NCBI RefSeq assembly: GCF_902506265.1
Contig: NZ_LR733556.1
Location: forward strand, 615,359-679,358
Length of the DNA stretch: 64,000 nt
Reading direction: 5' to 3'
DNA from: Flavobacterium sp. 9AF
Lineage (GTDB): Bacteria > Bacteroidota > Bacteroidia > Flavobacteriales > Flavobacteriaceae
Below the pieces are notes generated by a model. It saw only the letters and a program-made list of their open reading frames with translations, had not been told where the DNA came from and did not search any database. Shown in pieces: positions 56,601-64,000 of the stretch; within the stretch, counting starts at the first letter, position 1; each line of letters opens with the position of its first letter. The position numbers and the translations under genes were made by a program.

Positions 56601-59374
56601 AGATTTTCAGTTATTTTGATTTTGTTTCTTGGCAAGATGAAATGCTATTAAGTAATGAAGCTGATAGATTATGGCAATTTTGGAAGAAACAGTTGGAAGG
56701 AGAACTTCCTGTTTTAAATTTACCTGTTGATTATCCAAGGAGTTTAACAACTCAAAATGTAGGAGCAACTTATAGATTTGATATTGATAAAGATCTAGTA
56801 GAAAAACTCAAGGAATTTTCTAAAAAAGAATCAGCTACACTTTTCATGTCAACTTTAACCTTGTTTAAAATACTACTTTACAGATATACTAATACTGAAG
56901 ATATTATTATAGGCTCACCAGTTTCAGGTCGTAGTAAAATGGAATTTGCTGGACTTGTAGGAGACTTTATAAATATGACTGTTGTTAGAACAAAACCATC
57001 TAATATTCTTTCATTCAGGGAGTATTTAGGAAAAGTAAAACAGACTGTACTTGATGTGCTTTCTAATCAGGATTTCCCTTTCCCTTTAATTGTTAAAAAA
57101 TTAAATCCAAAAAGAGAAGCAGGGCAAACCCCAATTTTTCAAAGTATGTTTAGTCTACAAAAGCCTCAAAAGTTTGAAGAAATTATTGCACTTATGGAAG
57201 GAGATAATGTGAAGTGGGGTGAATTAGAACTTAGCCCGTTTAATATGCCTCAGCAAGAAGGACAATTTGACATCACGCTTGAATTGATTGAGAATAACAA
57301 CGGCATTGCTGGTGTTTTTAAATATAATTATAAGTTGTTTAACGAAAGTACTATTGTTAGAATGCAAGAACAATATGTAAACTTGATGCGTGCATTTTTA
57401 GATAATCCAGATCAGCTTATATCAACAGTTTCTATGCACAACAAAGTGACTGAGGATACGATTCTGAAAAAATGGATCGGTAATAATATTGAATTACCAG
57501 AAAAAGGTATTAATACACTTATTGAAGAACAAGTTGATAGAAATGCAACAGCAATTGCATTGGTTGATGGAGATGAAGAGCTTAGTTATTCTGAATTGGA
57601 TTGCAGAGTAAATCAGTTTGCTGCTTACTTGATATCCAAGGGAGTTAAAAAAGGTGAATTGGTTGGAATTTGTACTGAAAGATCTTTTAACATGGTGATA
57701 TCTATTCTAGCTGTGCTTAAATCAGGTGCAGCTTATGTTCCGCTTGATCCTGATTTCCCTGTAGACAGGTTAAATTTTATCACTTCAGATTCTAATATCT
57801 CTTATCTTATTACAGAAAATAACCACTTTAAGTTATTTGGTGAATTCAGTGGAATTGTAATTGATTTAGATCAAGAATCTAGAAACATTGCAAAACAGTC
57901 TTATGAACAAAATAGTATCACTGTGTATTCTGATGATTTGGCATATGTAATATATACATCAGGTAGTACAGGTAGACCAAAAGGAACATTAATTACTCAT
58001 GGGAATGTTGTTAATTTTTGCAATGGAATGAATACTTCGCTTGGTTCTGATCCAGGAACACTACTTGCTGTAACCACAATTTCTTTTGATATAGCTGTTT
58101 TAGAATTGATATGGACTTTAACCAATGGATTTAAAGTTGTTTTGCAAGAGAATAATATAAAAAATTTGGCTACTCCATCTATGGATTCTTTAACAAGTTT
58201 AAATGAACTGGAAAATAGTAATCCATTACCTGAAGCACGAGCAAATAAAATTTACAGCATTGTTGAAAATATTATAAAAAATAAAGTATCTCATTTACAA
58301 TGTACACCTTCATTAATGCGTATTTTGATAAATGACGATAATACTAGGAATGAATTAAAATCGCTTAAAAAAATTATGTTGGGGGGAGAAAAGCTTCCCT
58401 TGGAGTTGATAAAAAAAATAAATGCTGTATCTGAAGCAGAAATTTTCAATATGTACGGACCAACAGAAACAACAGTATGGTCATCCGTTAAAAAAATAGA
58501 CAAACAGGCAGCTAAGATTACTCTTGGTTCACCTATTGACAATACACAATTTTATATTCTTGACTCTTTTCTCAATCCTGTATCAGAAGGAATGTTAGGA
58601 GAATTATATATTGGAGGAAAAGGTGTTACGGCTGGATATATAAACAGGCCAGATTTAACCGAGGAAAAATTTATAAAAAATCCATTCAGTGGTTACCACA
58701 CTTTTTTATATAGAACAGGCGACTTAGTGCGTTATGACAGCAATGACGAAATTGAATATATTGAGCGTGCAGATTTACAAGTAAAGGTAAATGGTCATAG
58801 AATAGAAATAGAGGAAATAGAGATTATACTTAACCAGATGCCACAAGTCGAACAGGGTGTAGTTGTCTGTGTGAAAAATGATGAAAATGACGCGCTCGTG
58901 GCCTGCATAGTGGTCAGTGAAGGGGAAAAGTTAGATGTCAAGGCACTCCGTTCACAATTAAAAATGGTTCTTCCCTCATACATGATTCCTGGATTTTTTC
59001 ATATTATTCCTGAAATTCCATTGACTGCTAATGGAAAGATTAATAGGAATGTATTACAAAATTTAGATATAAAAATCTCATCTCAAAATGAATATGTAGG
59101 ACCGAGAAATGATTTAGAAGAAAAGTTGGTAAATATTTGGAAAGAGCTGTTAAATGTTCAAAGAGTAGGTATTTATGACGATTTTTTTGAGTTGGGTGGA
59201 CACTCGCTTTTAGCCGTAAAACTTATTTCTGAAATTAGGAAAATAATTGAAGTAGATATTGAAATGAGGCTATTATTTGAATTAACAAACATAGCTTTGA
59301 TTTCAGAATACATAGAAATGACAAAATTAAATTTACTAGATACTTCTAAAGTTTATCAAAAAATTGAATTATAA
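50696..59374 (+). CDS. hybrid PKS-NRPS (KS-AT-DH-KR-ACP-C-A-PCP)
   Basis: A 2892-aa hybrid. It begins with a coiled-coil docking helix (LTEKLKQSLSVIKKLKNEVQ). KS: C205 in DTACSSS. AT: S652 in GHSIGE; HAFH (750-753) indicates malonyl-CoA. DH: H954 in DHKIENTIIFP (also no Gly) and D1124. KR: T1424, S1567, Y1580. ACP: S1742. C: HHICCDG (H1935, H1936, D1940). A: about 2280-2790 with YTSGSTGRPKG and MYGPTETT; specificity residues read D-I-L-Q-M-G-M-V-W, close to the glycine code. PCP: S2837. No ER is present, so the chain would keep a double bond if DH works. Confidence 0.94.
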   Translation: MEKEQLTEKLKQSLSVIKKLKNEVQKLKENDGPIAVIGMACKLPGEVNNTEDFWQLLLDKKSGIVDIPSDRWNVDDFYDENLSVAGKMCVRKGGFINNVDLFDAHFFGISPIEAEALDPQQRILLQTTFQAIESAGIPTDKLKGSSSSVFIGIASPEYMQQRAATKQYHLMDVYDVTGNTPCTAAGRISYTFDLKGPNLALDTACSSSLVAVHLACSSLHNGESDLAIAGGVNLMLQPNAHIIFSKMGALSPEGECRSFDANANGFVRSEGCGVVLLKRLKDAERDGDNILAIIKGSALNQDGKSNGLIAPNGLAQQEVLKSALLKANMTPSEIDYIETHGTGTPLGDPIEIEAINKVYGKDRINKNTLHIGSVKTNVGHLESASGITSFIKAVLSLKNRCIPANLNFKTPNPHIEWMDFVKVPIETIKYDIVDKPMAVGISAFGFSGTNAHVILEEYKTKIDNSEDSSKKHIVFLSAKTDKSLLDIATRYKTFLKANSQISLSDFSYTTGIGRSHFAKRLAIIASSTSDCFVQLDQLQNPKNESMVISGLFPESIKLITSFLFSGQGTQYSGMGKELYHSQPVFKAAVDECIEYIDKEIEFSFLDLLLGDDIKQDLNKTEWAQPAIFIIEYALTKLWEYWGIKPNYVLGHSIGEYAAACYSGIFSLQDALKLITARGKLMNGLKNPGKMISIVANEGQTRIIIDKFEQVSIAAINADDNVVLSGDAKQIDEIISIHGEQIKMKELNVSHAFHSSLMEPMIEEFSKLCKTITYNTSAIQIISSVTGKIITNEMSTSDYWVDHVIKTVKFKNGLETLISLGANVFLEIGADTVLSGLSKTKVDQKTSLVISSLKKNRNDNENILFALAQLYVNGANVFWQNFYQHSKNSKISIPTYPFQTKRYWLENNIEKEIAIHNKPNEHPLLGSKRKLAGSINTYIWEQQFNLKSISYLCDHKIENTIIFPAACYTEMAVSAVKELSSQKHIELHTIKFEKVFILKDEEIYELQIQVKKEDNNFHFSIYSRTFRKEKDSEWVFRMSGMAITKEDTKQSVTLDIEAIKKRSLRQLSGAAFYADWYKSGNHWENTFKGVSEIWIGKDEILSFSKTPVDILGQMKDYHSHPALMDICGQLLAAGIEGTKESAFVGKGIGAVKIHDHLSGDAFWSYAKILNNDAINRKLIGDVQVFNSAVELVAETTNVEFEFIGSQSNEIKIEQWIHEVEWIDMDIISEAIEQKDSWLIFDRTKILGAKLFSSVNQHGLNATVIEEIEGLKTCIENNQKIIYFPQNIIGESSDCLNEIYLIIQEIETIIKTITDYNGEAIKLWVITHGAWSYSPEEKLLHASLWGFVKSLEFENEKIWGGIIDVENSNSEKFNFEQILSLIYREQKEKQILIGENSIQVPRLRKAKITPPSNELKFRKDATYMITGGLGDLGLLTAEWMVKMGARRLILTSRNGLPSRNKWKDIDSLSKIGNKINAVKKLELNGVHIEILKLDVADEKKISTWYDEYCSASFPPIKGVIHAAGNVSYTPFGESNNQEAMEQLSPKILGAINLDKIFNNDLDFFIMYSSASAILPSPGLNIYAAANSFMDALALSRANRGLKTLSINWGAWSDTGLVNEALKNQKSSYKLMNLISPSQGMSVLELVWNSSLGRLAVLPVDWPSWTTLFPSSANMPFFNEVIEFINPIRDDNSVWIDFLNEFNGNQEATILEIEKYLIQKISVLLRLDKGDISTHISLAEYGLDSMMAIELKNKIEANLKVILSMVDLIQGPSINELAIIIAERLNNKIETITVEAKHQELSSEKNYRLSAGQESLWTLYQMNPSSSAYNVAFTTRIINGLNLDKWKEAIEIIVNRHETLRISFSISETGIHQTLRPLGQKKSFSFNLIDASNWDNEKLYEQVKSAYEIPFNLENDPLLRVDMFDEGKGSFVMLLTLHHICCDGWSLWVLLDELKEVYSSLCINKETNLTEKIFSYFDFVSWQDEMLLSNEADRLWQFWKKQLEGELPVLNLPVDYPRSLTTQNVGATYRFDIDKDLVEKLKEFSKKESATLFMSTLTLFKILLYRYTNTEDIIIGSPVSGRSKMEFAGLVGDFINMTVVRTKPSNILSFREYLGKVKQTVLDVLSNQDFPFPLIVKKLNPKREAGQTPIFQSMFSLQKPQKFEEIIALMEGDNVKWGELELSPFNMPQQEGQFDITLELIENNNGIAGVFKYNYKLFNESTIVRMQEQYVNLMRAFLDNPDQLISTVSMHNKVTEDTILKKWIGNNIELPEKGINTLIEEQVDRNATAIALVDGDEELSYSELDCRVNQFAAYLISKGVKKGELVGICTERSFNMVISILAVLKSGAAYVPLDPDFPVDRLNFITSDSNISYLITENNHFKLFGEFSGIVIDLDQESRNIAKQSYEQNSITVYSDDLAYVIYTSGSTGRPKGTLITHGNVVNFCNGMNTSLGSDPGTLLAVTTISFDIAVLELIWTLTNGFKVVLQENNIKNLATPSMDSLTSLNELENSNPLPEARANKIYSIVENIIKNKVSHLQCTPSLMRILINDDNTRNELKSLKKIMLGGEKLPLELIKKINAVSEAEIFNMYGPTETTVWSSVKKIDKQAAKITLGSPIDNTQFYILDSFLNPVSEGMLGELYIGGKGVTAGYINRPDLTEEKFIKNPFSGYHTFLYRTGDLVRYDSNDEIEYIERADLQVKVNGHRIEIEEIEIILNQMPQVEQGVVVCVKNDENDALVACIVVSEGEKLDVKALRSQLKMVLPSYMIPGFFHIIPEIPLTANGKINRNVLQNLDIKISSQNEYVGPRNDLEEKLVNIWKELLNVQRVGIYDDFFELGGHSLLAVKLISEIRKIIEVDIEMRLLFELTNIALISEYIEMTKLNLLDTSKVYQKIEL

Positions 59375-59388
59375 AAAACACCAAATTA

Positions 59389-62300
59389 ATGCAAGAAAAT
59401 AATAGCATCTCAACAATTTTAGCTCTATTAAAAAAAGCAAATGACCATGGAATTATTGTTTCTAAAAATAATGATAAACTTAATTTACATTTTACCGATG
59501 ATGCCATAATAGATAATGCTATAATAGAAGATTTAAAATTTCAAAAACAGGCAATATTAAATTTTTTGAGCAATCAATTAATGAAACCTAAGGAAGAAGA
59601 ATTATCAATTTCTGAGTTTGTAAAGTCCAGAAATAATGTCTTCAGCAAAATTCCTTTGTCATTTTCACAGGAAAGACTTTGGTTTGTTGATAAATTTCAA
59701 AAAAGTGCTCAATATAATCTGCCAGCTGTTTTTAAAATAAATGGAGACTTAAATATCCAAATGTTAGAGCAATCTTTTAAGGATATTATAAAACGTCACA
59801 AAGTTCTAAGTTCTAATTTTAAAGATGAAGACGGAGTTCCTTACCAAAGTGAAATATTGGATATTGATTGGAATATAAAAATTATCAATGATTCAAAAAT
59901 TAATGACGACAAAGTAATAAATGAATATATACTTAATGAGATTCAGAGGGATTTTGATCTTTCAAAAGATTATTTGATTAGAGGTACGATAATAAACTTT
60001 TCTGATGAGGTTTTACTTGTTGTTGTTTTGCATCACATAATATCTGACGGATGGTCAATCCCAATTTTTATTAATGAATTGAGCGAATTATATCGATCAA
60101 AAAAAAATAATAGATCTGCTAATCTAAGCGTGATACCAGTACAATATTCGGATTATTCTCTATGGCAAAGAGAGTATTGGGAAAAATTAGTTCTCGAAGA
60201 TAAGTTGAAGTACTGGGAGAAAACATTGAATGGAGTAACTCCAATAAATTTACCTATTGATTATTCTTATCCTTCGCTTCAAAGTAATAATGGAGATGTT
60301 ATAGATTTTAGCTTTTCAAAGCAATTAAATGAAAATGTCATTAGTTTTTCAAAACACAATAAAATCAGTGTTTTTATGACTCTTTTAAGCACCTTGAAAA
60401 TATTAATGTACAAGTATACAGGTCAAAATGATGTTTGCATAGGTACACCAGTCGCTAATAGGAGTCAAAATGAATTGGAAAATCTTGTTGGATTTTTTGT
60501 CAATACTATTGCTTTAAGAAGTTATCTTGATGAAAATGATAGCGTTAGTGTCTTTGTAGATCAAATCCGTAAAGTAACTTTAGAGTCATTTTCAAATCAA
60601 GATGTGCCATTCGAAAAAGTTGTTGAGCGAGTTGTAAAAGATAGAAATGTAAGTCGTAGTCCAATATTTCAGGTTTTATTAGTTCTACAGAATGAACCTT
60701 ATGCACAGATAATAAATATTGATGATGTAACTCTAACGCAATTAAAAATAGAAAAAAAGACATCTAAGTTTGATATTACTTTTGAATTCATTCAAAATAA
60801 GTCAGGACTTGAATTGAGTATAGAATATTGTACAGATTTGTTTAAACAAGAGACAATAGAGCGCATGGCAAGTCATTATGAACTACTGTTAAACAATATT
60901 GTAGAGAATCCGCATCAACAGATAAAAGACCTTAACTTTCTAAGTTTAGAAGAGGAGAAAACATTGACGGCAGATTTCAATGATACCTTAAAGGCATACG
61001 ACCATGATAAAACTTTAGTCGATTTGTTAAAAATCCAAGTTGCTCAATCGCCATCTGCTATTGCTTTGATTTTTGAGGAAGAAGAATTAACATACAGAGA
61101 ACTTGATGAACGCTCGAATCAGCTGGCGCATTACCTTCAAAGAAGAGGAGTAAAAAGGGAATCATTAGTAGCAATATGTATAGATCGTTCTATTGAAATG
61201 ATAATAGGACTGCTTGGAATTATAAAAGCTGGAGGTGCCTATGTACCAATAGACCCTGAATATCCTATCAGCAGAATCAATTATATGTTAGAAGATTCAG
61301 GAAGCGAAATTCTTTTGACCAGCTCAGAAAGCTGCCCATTGCCATTAAGTGATGCAGCGATAGATTTGATTTATTTAGACCAAGAGTCAGAGAGTCTAAA
61401 CAACGAATCGATTTTGCCTCTAGATATTGAAATCAGTGTTGATAACTTGGTTTATGTGATTTATACTTCTGGTTCGACAGGCACTCCAAAAGGAGTTATG
61501 GTAGAGCATAAAAATATTGTAAATCGTTTGTATTGGACACAGGAATATTATGGACTGACTCCATCAGACAAAACTTTACAAAAAACATCCTTTAGTTTTG
61601 ATGTTTCAGTTTGGGAAATATTTTGGCCTTTGATAAGCGGTTCAAAATTAGTTTTAGCAAAACCAGGAGGACAGAAAGATAGTTTTTATTTAAAAAACAT
61701 AATCACGGAGCAGGAAATAACAACGATTCATTTTGTTCCTTCAATGCTTGAAGTGTTCTTGCAGGACATCAACCTTGATGATTGCAGGACATTGAAACGT
61801 GTTTTATGCAGTGGAGAAGAGCTTAAGAAGAATCATGTTTTAACATTTAGAGAAAAATTACCAGTAACCGCATTGTATAACTTATACGGTCCAACTGAGG
61901 CCGCTGTAGATGTTACATACTGGCAGGTTCCATTGCATGTAAAAGAGCTCGACATAGTTCCTATTGGCCAGCCGGTTTCAAATACCAGTTTGTACATTTT
62001 GGATAAAGATGGAAATACAGTACCCATAGGTGTAGTAGGAGAATTATTCATTGGCGGCATACAAGTGGCGCGAGGTTATCTGAATCTTCCTGACCTAACT
62101 AAAGATCGCTTTATTTCAAACCCTTTTCAAGCGAATATTGAATCTAGATTGTATAAAACGGGTGATTTGGCTCGCTGGTTATCTGATGGTACTATTGAAT
62201 ATTTGGGAAGAACAGACAATCAGGTTAAAATTAGAGGTTTTCGAATAGAGCTGGGAGAGATAGAAAGCGTCTTGCAAGAAATACCAGGCATCAAGCAAAG

Positions 62301-64000
62301 TGTGGTAATTGCTCGAGAAGGAAGTGATTCGAGTAAACAATTAATAGCATATATTGTTTCAGATGGAGTTTTAGATTTAATAGAAGTACAGCAATTTCTT
62401 AGAACGCGGCTGCCAGATTATATGATCCCATTATCTATTATAAGTATAGATGAAATTCCACTGACATCTAATGGTAAGATTAATAAGAAAGCATTACCTA
62501 AATTTAATGATTCAGTTTTAAATCGCAAAGAATATACTGAGCCTAGAAATGAAATAGAACAAGAAATAGTAAGTATTTGGGGAGAATTATTAAACCTCGA
62601 CAAAATTAGTATTTACGATAATTTTTTTGATTTAGGTGGACATTCACTGCTTGCAGTGAGGGTAATTTCCTTGGTAAGAAAAAGATTGAATATTGAAACT
62701 GAAGTGAAACAATTATTCATTAATCCTACAGTTAAAGATTTTTCAGAGTATATTCAAAAATGTAAAATAATTCCTGTTTCTGCAACAATTGAAAAGCAAA
62801 AAAGGACTGAGAACATACCTCTTTCTTTTGCGCAGGAGCGATTATGGTTTATTGATAAAAAACAAGGAAGTGTTCAATTTCATTTACCAGTAGTATTAGA
62901 ATTATTTGGAAATGTAAATGTTGAAGTCTTATATAACTCTTTTAAAAAAATAATTGATAGACATGAAATATTAAGAACAGTTTTTGTAGAAGATAAAGGA
63001 GAAGTATTTCAAAAAATATTAAAAATAGATGACGAATCAGTTTCATTTTTTGAAGAAATTAATACGACTGAAAAAGAGGATTTAAATTATCTAATACAGA
63101 ATGAGATAGATAGGCCCTTTAATCTGTCAAAAGATTTATTATTGAGAGTGAAGCTATTTAAACTTTCAACTGAAAAATCTTGTTTGCTCTTAGTTATGCA
63201 TCATATAAATATTGATGGCTGGTCACTGCCAATTTTTGTAAAGGAATTATTGGAAATTTATGAATCCGAAGAAAAAGGAATTGAACATGGATTAAAAGAA
63301 CTACCTATACAATATGCAGACTATGCTATTTGGGAACGATCTAATACTAATGAAATAATTTTAAATACAAAACTTAAATTTTGGGAAGAAAAACTAAAAG
63401 ATGTTACTCAATTAAATTTACCTACGGATTATTCACGACCAAAAATTTTAAGTCTAAATGGGAGTAATGCAAGATATAAGATTGATAAAGAGGTAAGTAG
63501 TAAGTTAAAAAAATATAGTAAAGAGGAAGGAGTTACCCTTTTTATGTCAATGATGGCAATTTTTAAAGTAATGCTTTATAAATATACTAATCAAGAAGAT
63601 ATATGTATTGGGACATCAGTAGCAAATCGAAATTACGATGAAATAGAAGAGCTGATAGGATTCTTTGCTAATCGATTAGTTTTAAGGAATTTAGTAAAAG
63701 GAGATAGTTTATTTAGAGATTTTTTAAATCAAATTAAAGATTCTACGTTAGAGGTATTTAATAATCAAGACGTTTCTTTTGAGAAAATTGTAGAACGAGT
63801 TCAGCCTGAAAGGAATTTAAGTAAAAATCCTTTATTTCAAATCGCATTTATATTTAATAATAATGAAATTATTCCTCGTTTAAACATAGGGGAATTAAAC
63901 GTTGTTGTGAAAGATTACATCCAAAAAATGTCTAAATTTGATTTAGCATTTAATGTGATCGAAACGGACTCTGAATTAGATATTTTTATAGAGTATAATA
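59389..64000 (+). CDS. nonribosomal peptide synthetase (docking-C-A-PCP-C..., runs off window)
   Basis: A frame open from ATG 59389, 14 bp after the hybrid gene, to the window end without a stop (1537 codons). Residues 1-60 (ISTILALLKKANDHGIIVSK...) resemble a TubC docking domain. C1: HHIISDG (H215, H216, D220). A1: YTSGSTGTPKG near 694 and LYGPTEAA; specificity residues D-V-W-H-L-S-L-V-D match the serine code closely. PCP: S1086 in LGGHSLLAV. C2: HHINIDG (H1271, H1272, D1276), cut by the window edge. No epimerisation domain is seen in the first module. Further modules and a release domain should lie to the right. Confidence 0.95.
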   Translation, partial: MQENNSISTILALLKKANDHGIIVSKNNDKLNLHFTDDAIIDNAIIEDLKFQKQAILNFLSNQLMKPKEEELSISEFVKSRNNVFSKIPLSFSQERLWFVDKFQKSAQYNLPAVFKINGDLNIQMLEQSFKDIIKRHKVLSSNFKDEDGVPYQSEILDIDWNIKIINDSKINDDKVINEYILNEIQRDFDLSKDYLIRGTIINFSDEVLLVVVLHHIISDGWSIPIFINELSELYRSKKNNRSANLSVIPVQYSDYSLWQREYWEKLVLEDKLKYWEKTLNGVTPINLPIDYSYPSLQSNNGDVIDFSFSKQLNENVISFSKHNKISVFMTLLSTLKILMYKYTGQNDVCIGTPVANRSQNELENLVGFFVNTIALRSYLDENDSVSVFVDQIRKVTLESFSNQDVPFEKVVERVVKDRNVSRSPIFQVLLVLQNEPYAQIINIDDVTLTQLKIEKKTSKFDITFEFIQNKSGLELSIEYCTDLFKQETIERMASHYELLLNNIVENPHQQIKDLNFLSLEEEKTLTADFNDTLKAYDHDKTLVDLLKIQVAQSPSAIALIFEEEELTYRELDERSNQLAHYLQRRGVKRESLVAICIDRSIEMIIGLLGIIKAGGAYVPIDPEYPISRINYMLEDSGSEILLTSSESCPLPLSDAAIDLIYLDQESESLNNESILPLDIEISVDNLVYVIYTSGSTGTPKGVMVEHKNIVNRLYWTQEYYGLTPSDKTLQKTSFSFDVSVWEIFWPLISGSKLVLAKPGGQKDSFYLKNIITEQEITTIHFVPSMLEVFLQDINLDDCRTLKRVLCSGEELKKNHVLTFREKLPVTALYNLYGPTEAAVDVTYWQVPLHVKELDIVPIGQPVSNTSLYILDKDGNTVPIGVVGELFIGGIQVARGYLNLPDLTKDRFISNPFQANIESRLYKTGDLARWLSDGTIEYLGRTDNQVKIRGFRIELGEIESVLQEIPGIKQSVVIAREGSDSSKQLIAYIVSDGVLDLIEVQQFLRTRLPDYMIPLSIISIDEIPLTSNGKINKKALPKFNDSVLNRKEYTEPRNEIEQEIVSIWGELLNLDKISIYDNFFDLGGHSLLAVRVISLVRKRLNIETEVKQLFINPTVKDFSEYIQKCKIIPVSATIEKQKRTENIPLSFAQERLWFIDKKQGSVQFHLPVVLELFGNVNVEVLYNSFKKIIDRHEILRTVFVEDKGEVFQKILKIDDESVSFFEEINTTEKEDLNYLIQNEIDRPFNLSKDLLLRVKLFKLSTEKSCLLLVMHHINIDGWSLPIFVKELLEIYESEEKGIEHGLKELPIQYADYAIWERSNTNEIILNTKLKFWEEKLKDVTQLNLPTDYSRPKILSLNGSNARYKIDKEVSSKLKKYSKEEGVTLFMSMMAIFKVMLYKYTNQEDICIGTSVANRNYDEIEELIGFFANRLVLRNLVKGDSLFRDFLNQIKDSTLEVFNNQDVSFEKIVERVQPERNLSKNPLFQIAFIFNNNEIIPRLNIGELNVVVKDYIQKMSKFDLAFNVIETDSELDIFIEYN

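Overview
The window is AT-rich and looks like a chromosomal segment of a Flavobacterium-type Bacteroidota. The grounds are the 5S rRNA sequence, Bacteroidota promoters of the form TTTG-N19-TAnnTTTG in front of two tRNA genes, very few Shine-Dalgarno sequences, RteC- and DUF6266-type proteins, and a CTn-type integrase. It divides into four blocks: core genes, a tRNA-Ser-borne island, a second decayed island, and the start of a large PKS-NRPS gene cluster.

1-11.5 kb is housekeeping: 5S rRNA, nth, an acyl-CoA dehydrogenase, anmK, an alpha/beta hydrolase with a TetR regulator (each preceded by a copy of the same palindromic operator), a Glu/Leu-type dehydrogenase, nhaD, an exbB-exbD-tonB-like energy-transduction set, folC, tRNA-Val(TAC) and tRNA-Ser(TGA). 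Two diverged copies of a hairpin-bearing intergenic repeat bracket the tonB-like gene in opposite orientation.

11.5-25.35 kb is an integrated island. A 13-bp direct repeat of the tRNA-Ser 3' end lies at 11505-11517 and 25333-25345, TCCCCAC arm-type repeats sit inside both ends, and a tyrosine integrase lies at the right end. No conjugation genes are visible. Its main cargo is a Type IIS restriction-modification system: an Alw26I/Eco31I/Esp3I-like endonuclease, a circularly permuted C5-cytosine methyltransferase, an N6-adenine methyltransferase, two XRE regulators, and a possible DUF6119-like accessory protein. Left of these is a 0.7-kb non-coding block of six consecutive strong hairpins with five same-strand copies of GCGTTGG; I cannot assign it to a known element and it is the most unexplained structure here.

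25.6-39.6 kb is a second, decayed mobile-element segment. It holds a frameshifted and deleted integrase, RteC, a frameshifted HTH gene and a broken DnaC/IstB-like ATPase. Between them is a mostly intact cargo of oxidoreductases (two medium-chain dehydrogenases, an SDR, an NmrA-like protein, an OYE), a pirin, an SRPBCC protein, a secreted esterase and three kinds of regulator (HxlR, a MarR-GNAT fusion, AraC). Two short scars in the cargo look like 3' tails of lost AraC genes.

39.8-64 kb is a polyketide-nonribosomal peptide locus. A leftward group encodes a type II thioesterase, an Sfp-type phosphopantetheinyl transferase and the C-terminal stump of a membrane-fusion protein. Rightwards come lgt and then three collinear megasynthases: PKS (KS-AT-DH-ER-KR-ACP), hybrid PKS-NRPS (KS-AT-DH-KR-ACP-C-A-PCP) and an NRPS (TubC-like docking-C-A-PCP-C...) that runs off the window. 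Specificity residues aligned by hand suggest methylmalonyl-like (YASH) then malonyl (HAFH) extender units, then Gly (DILQMGMVW) and Ser (DVWHLSLVD). The visible line therefore predicts a partly reduced acyl chain followed by Gly-Ser and at least one further residue.
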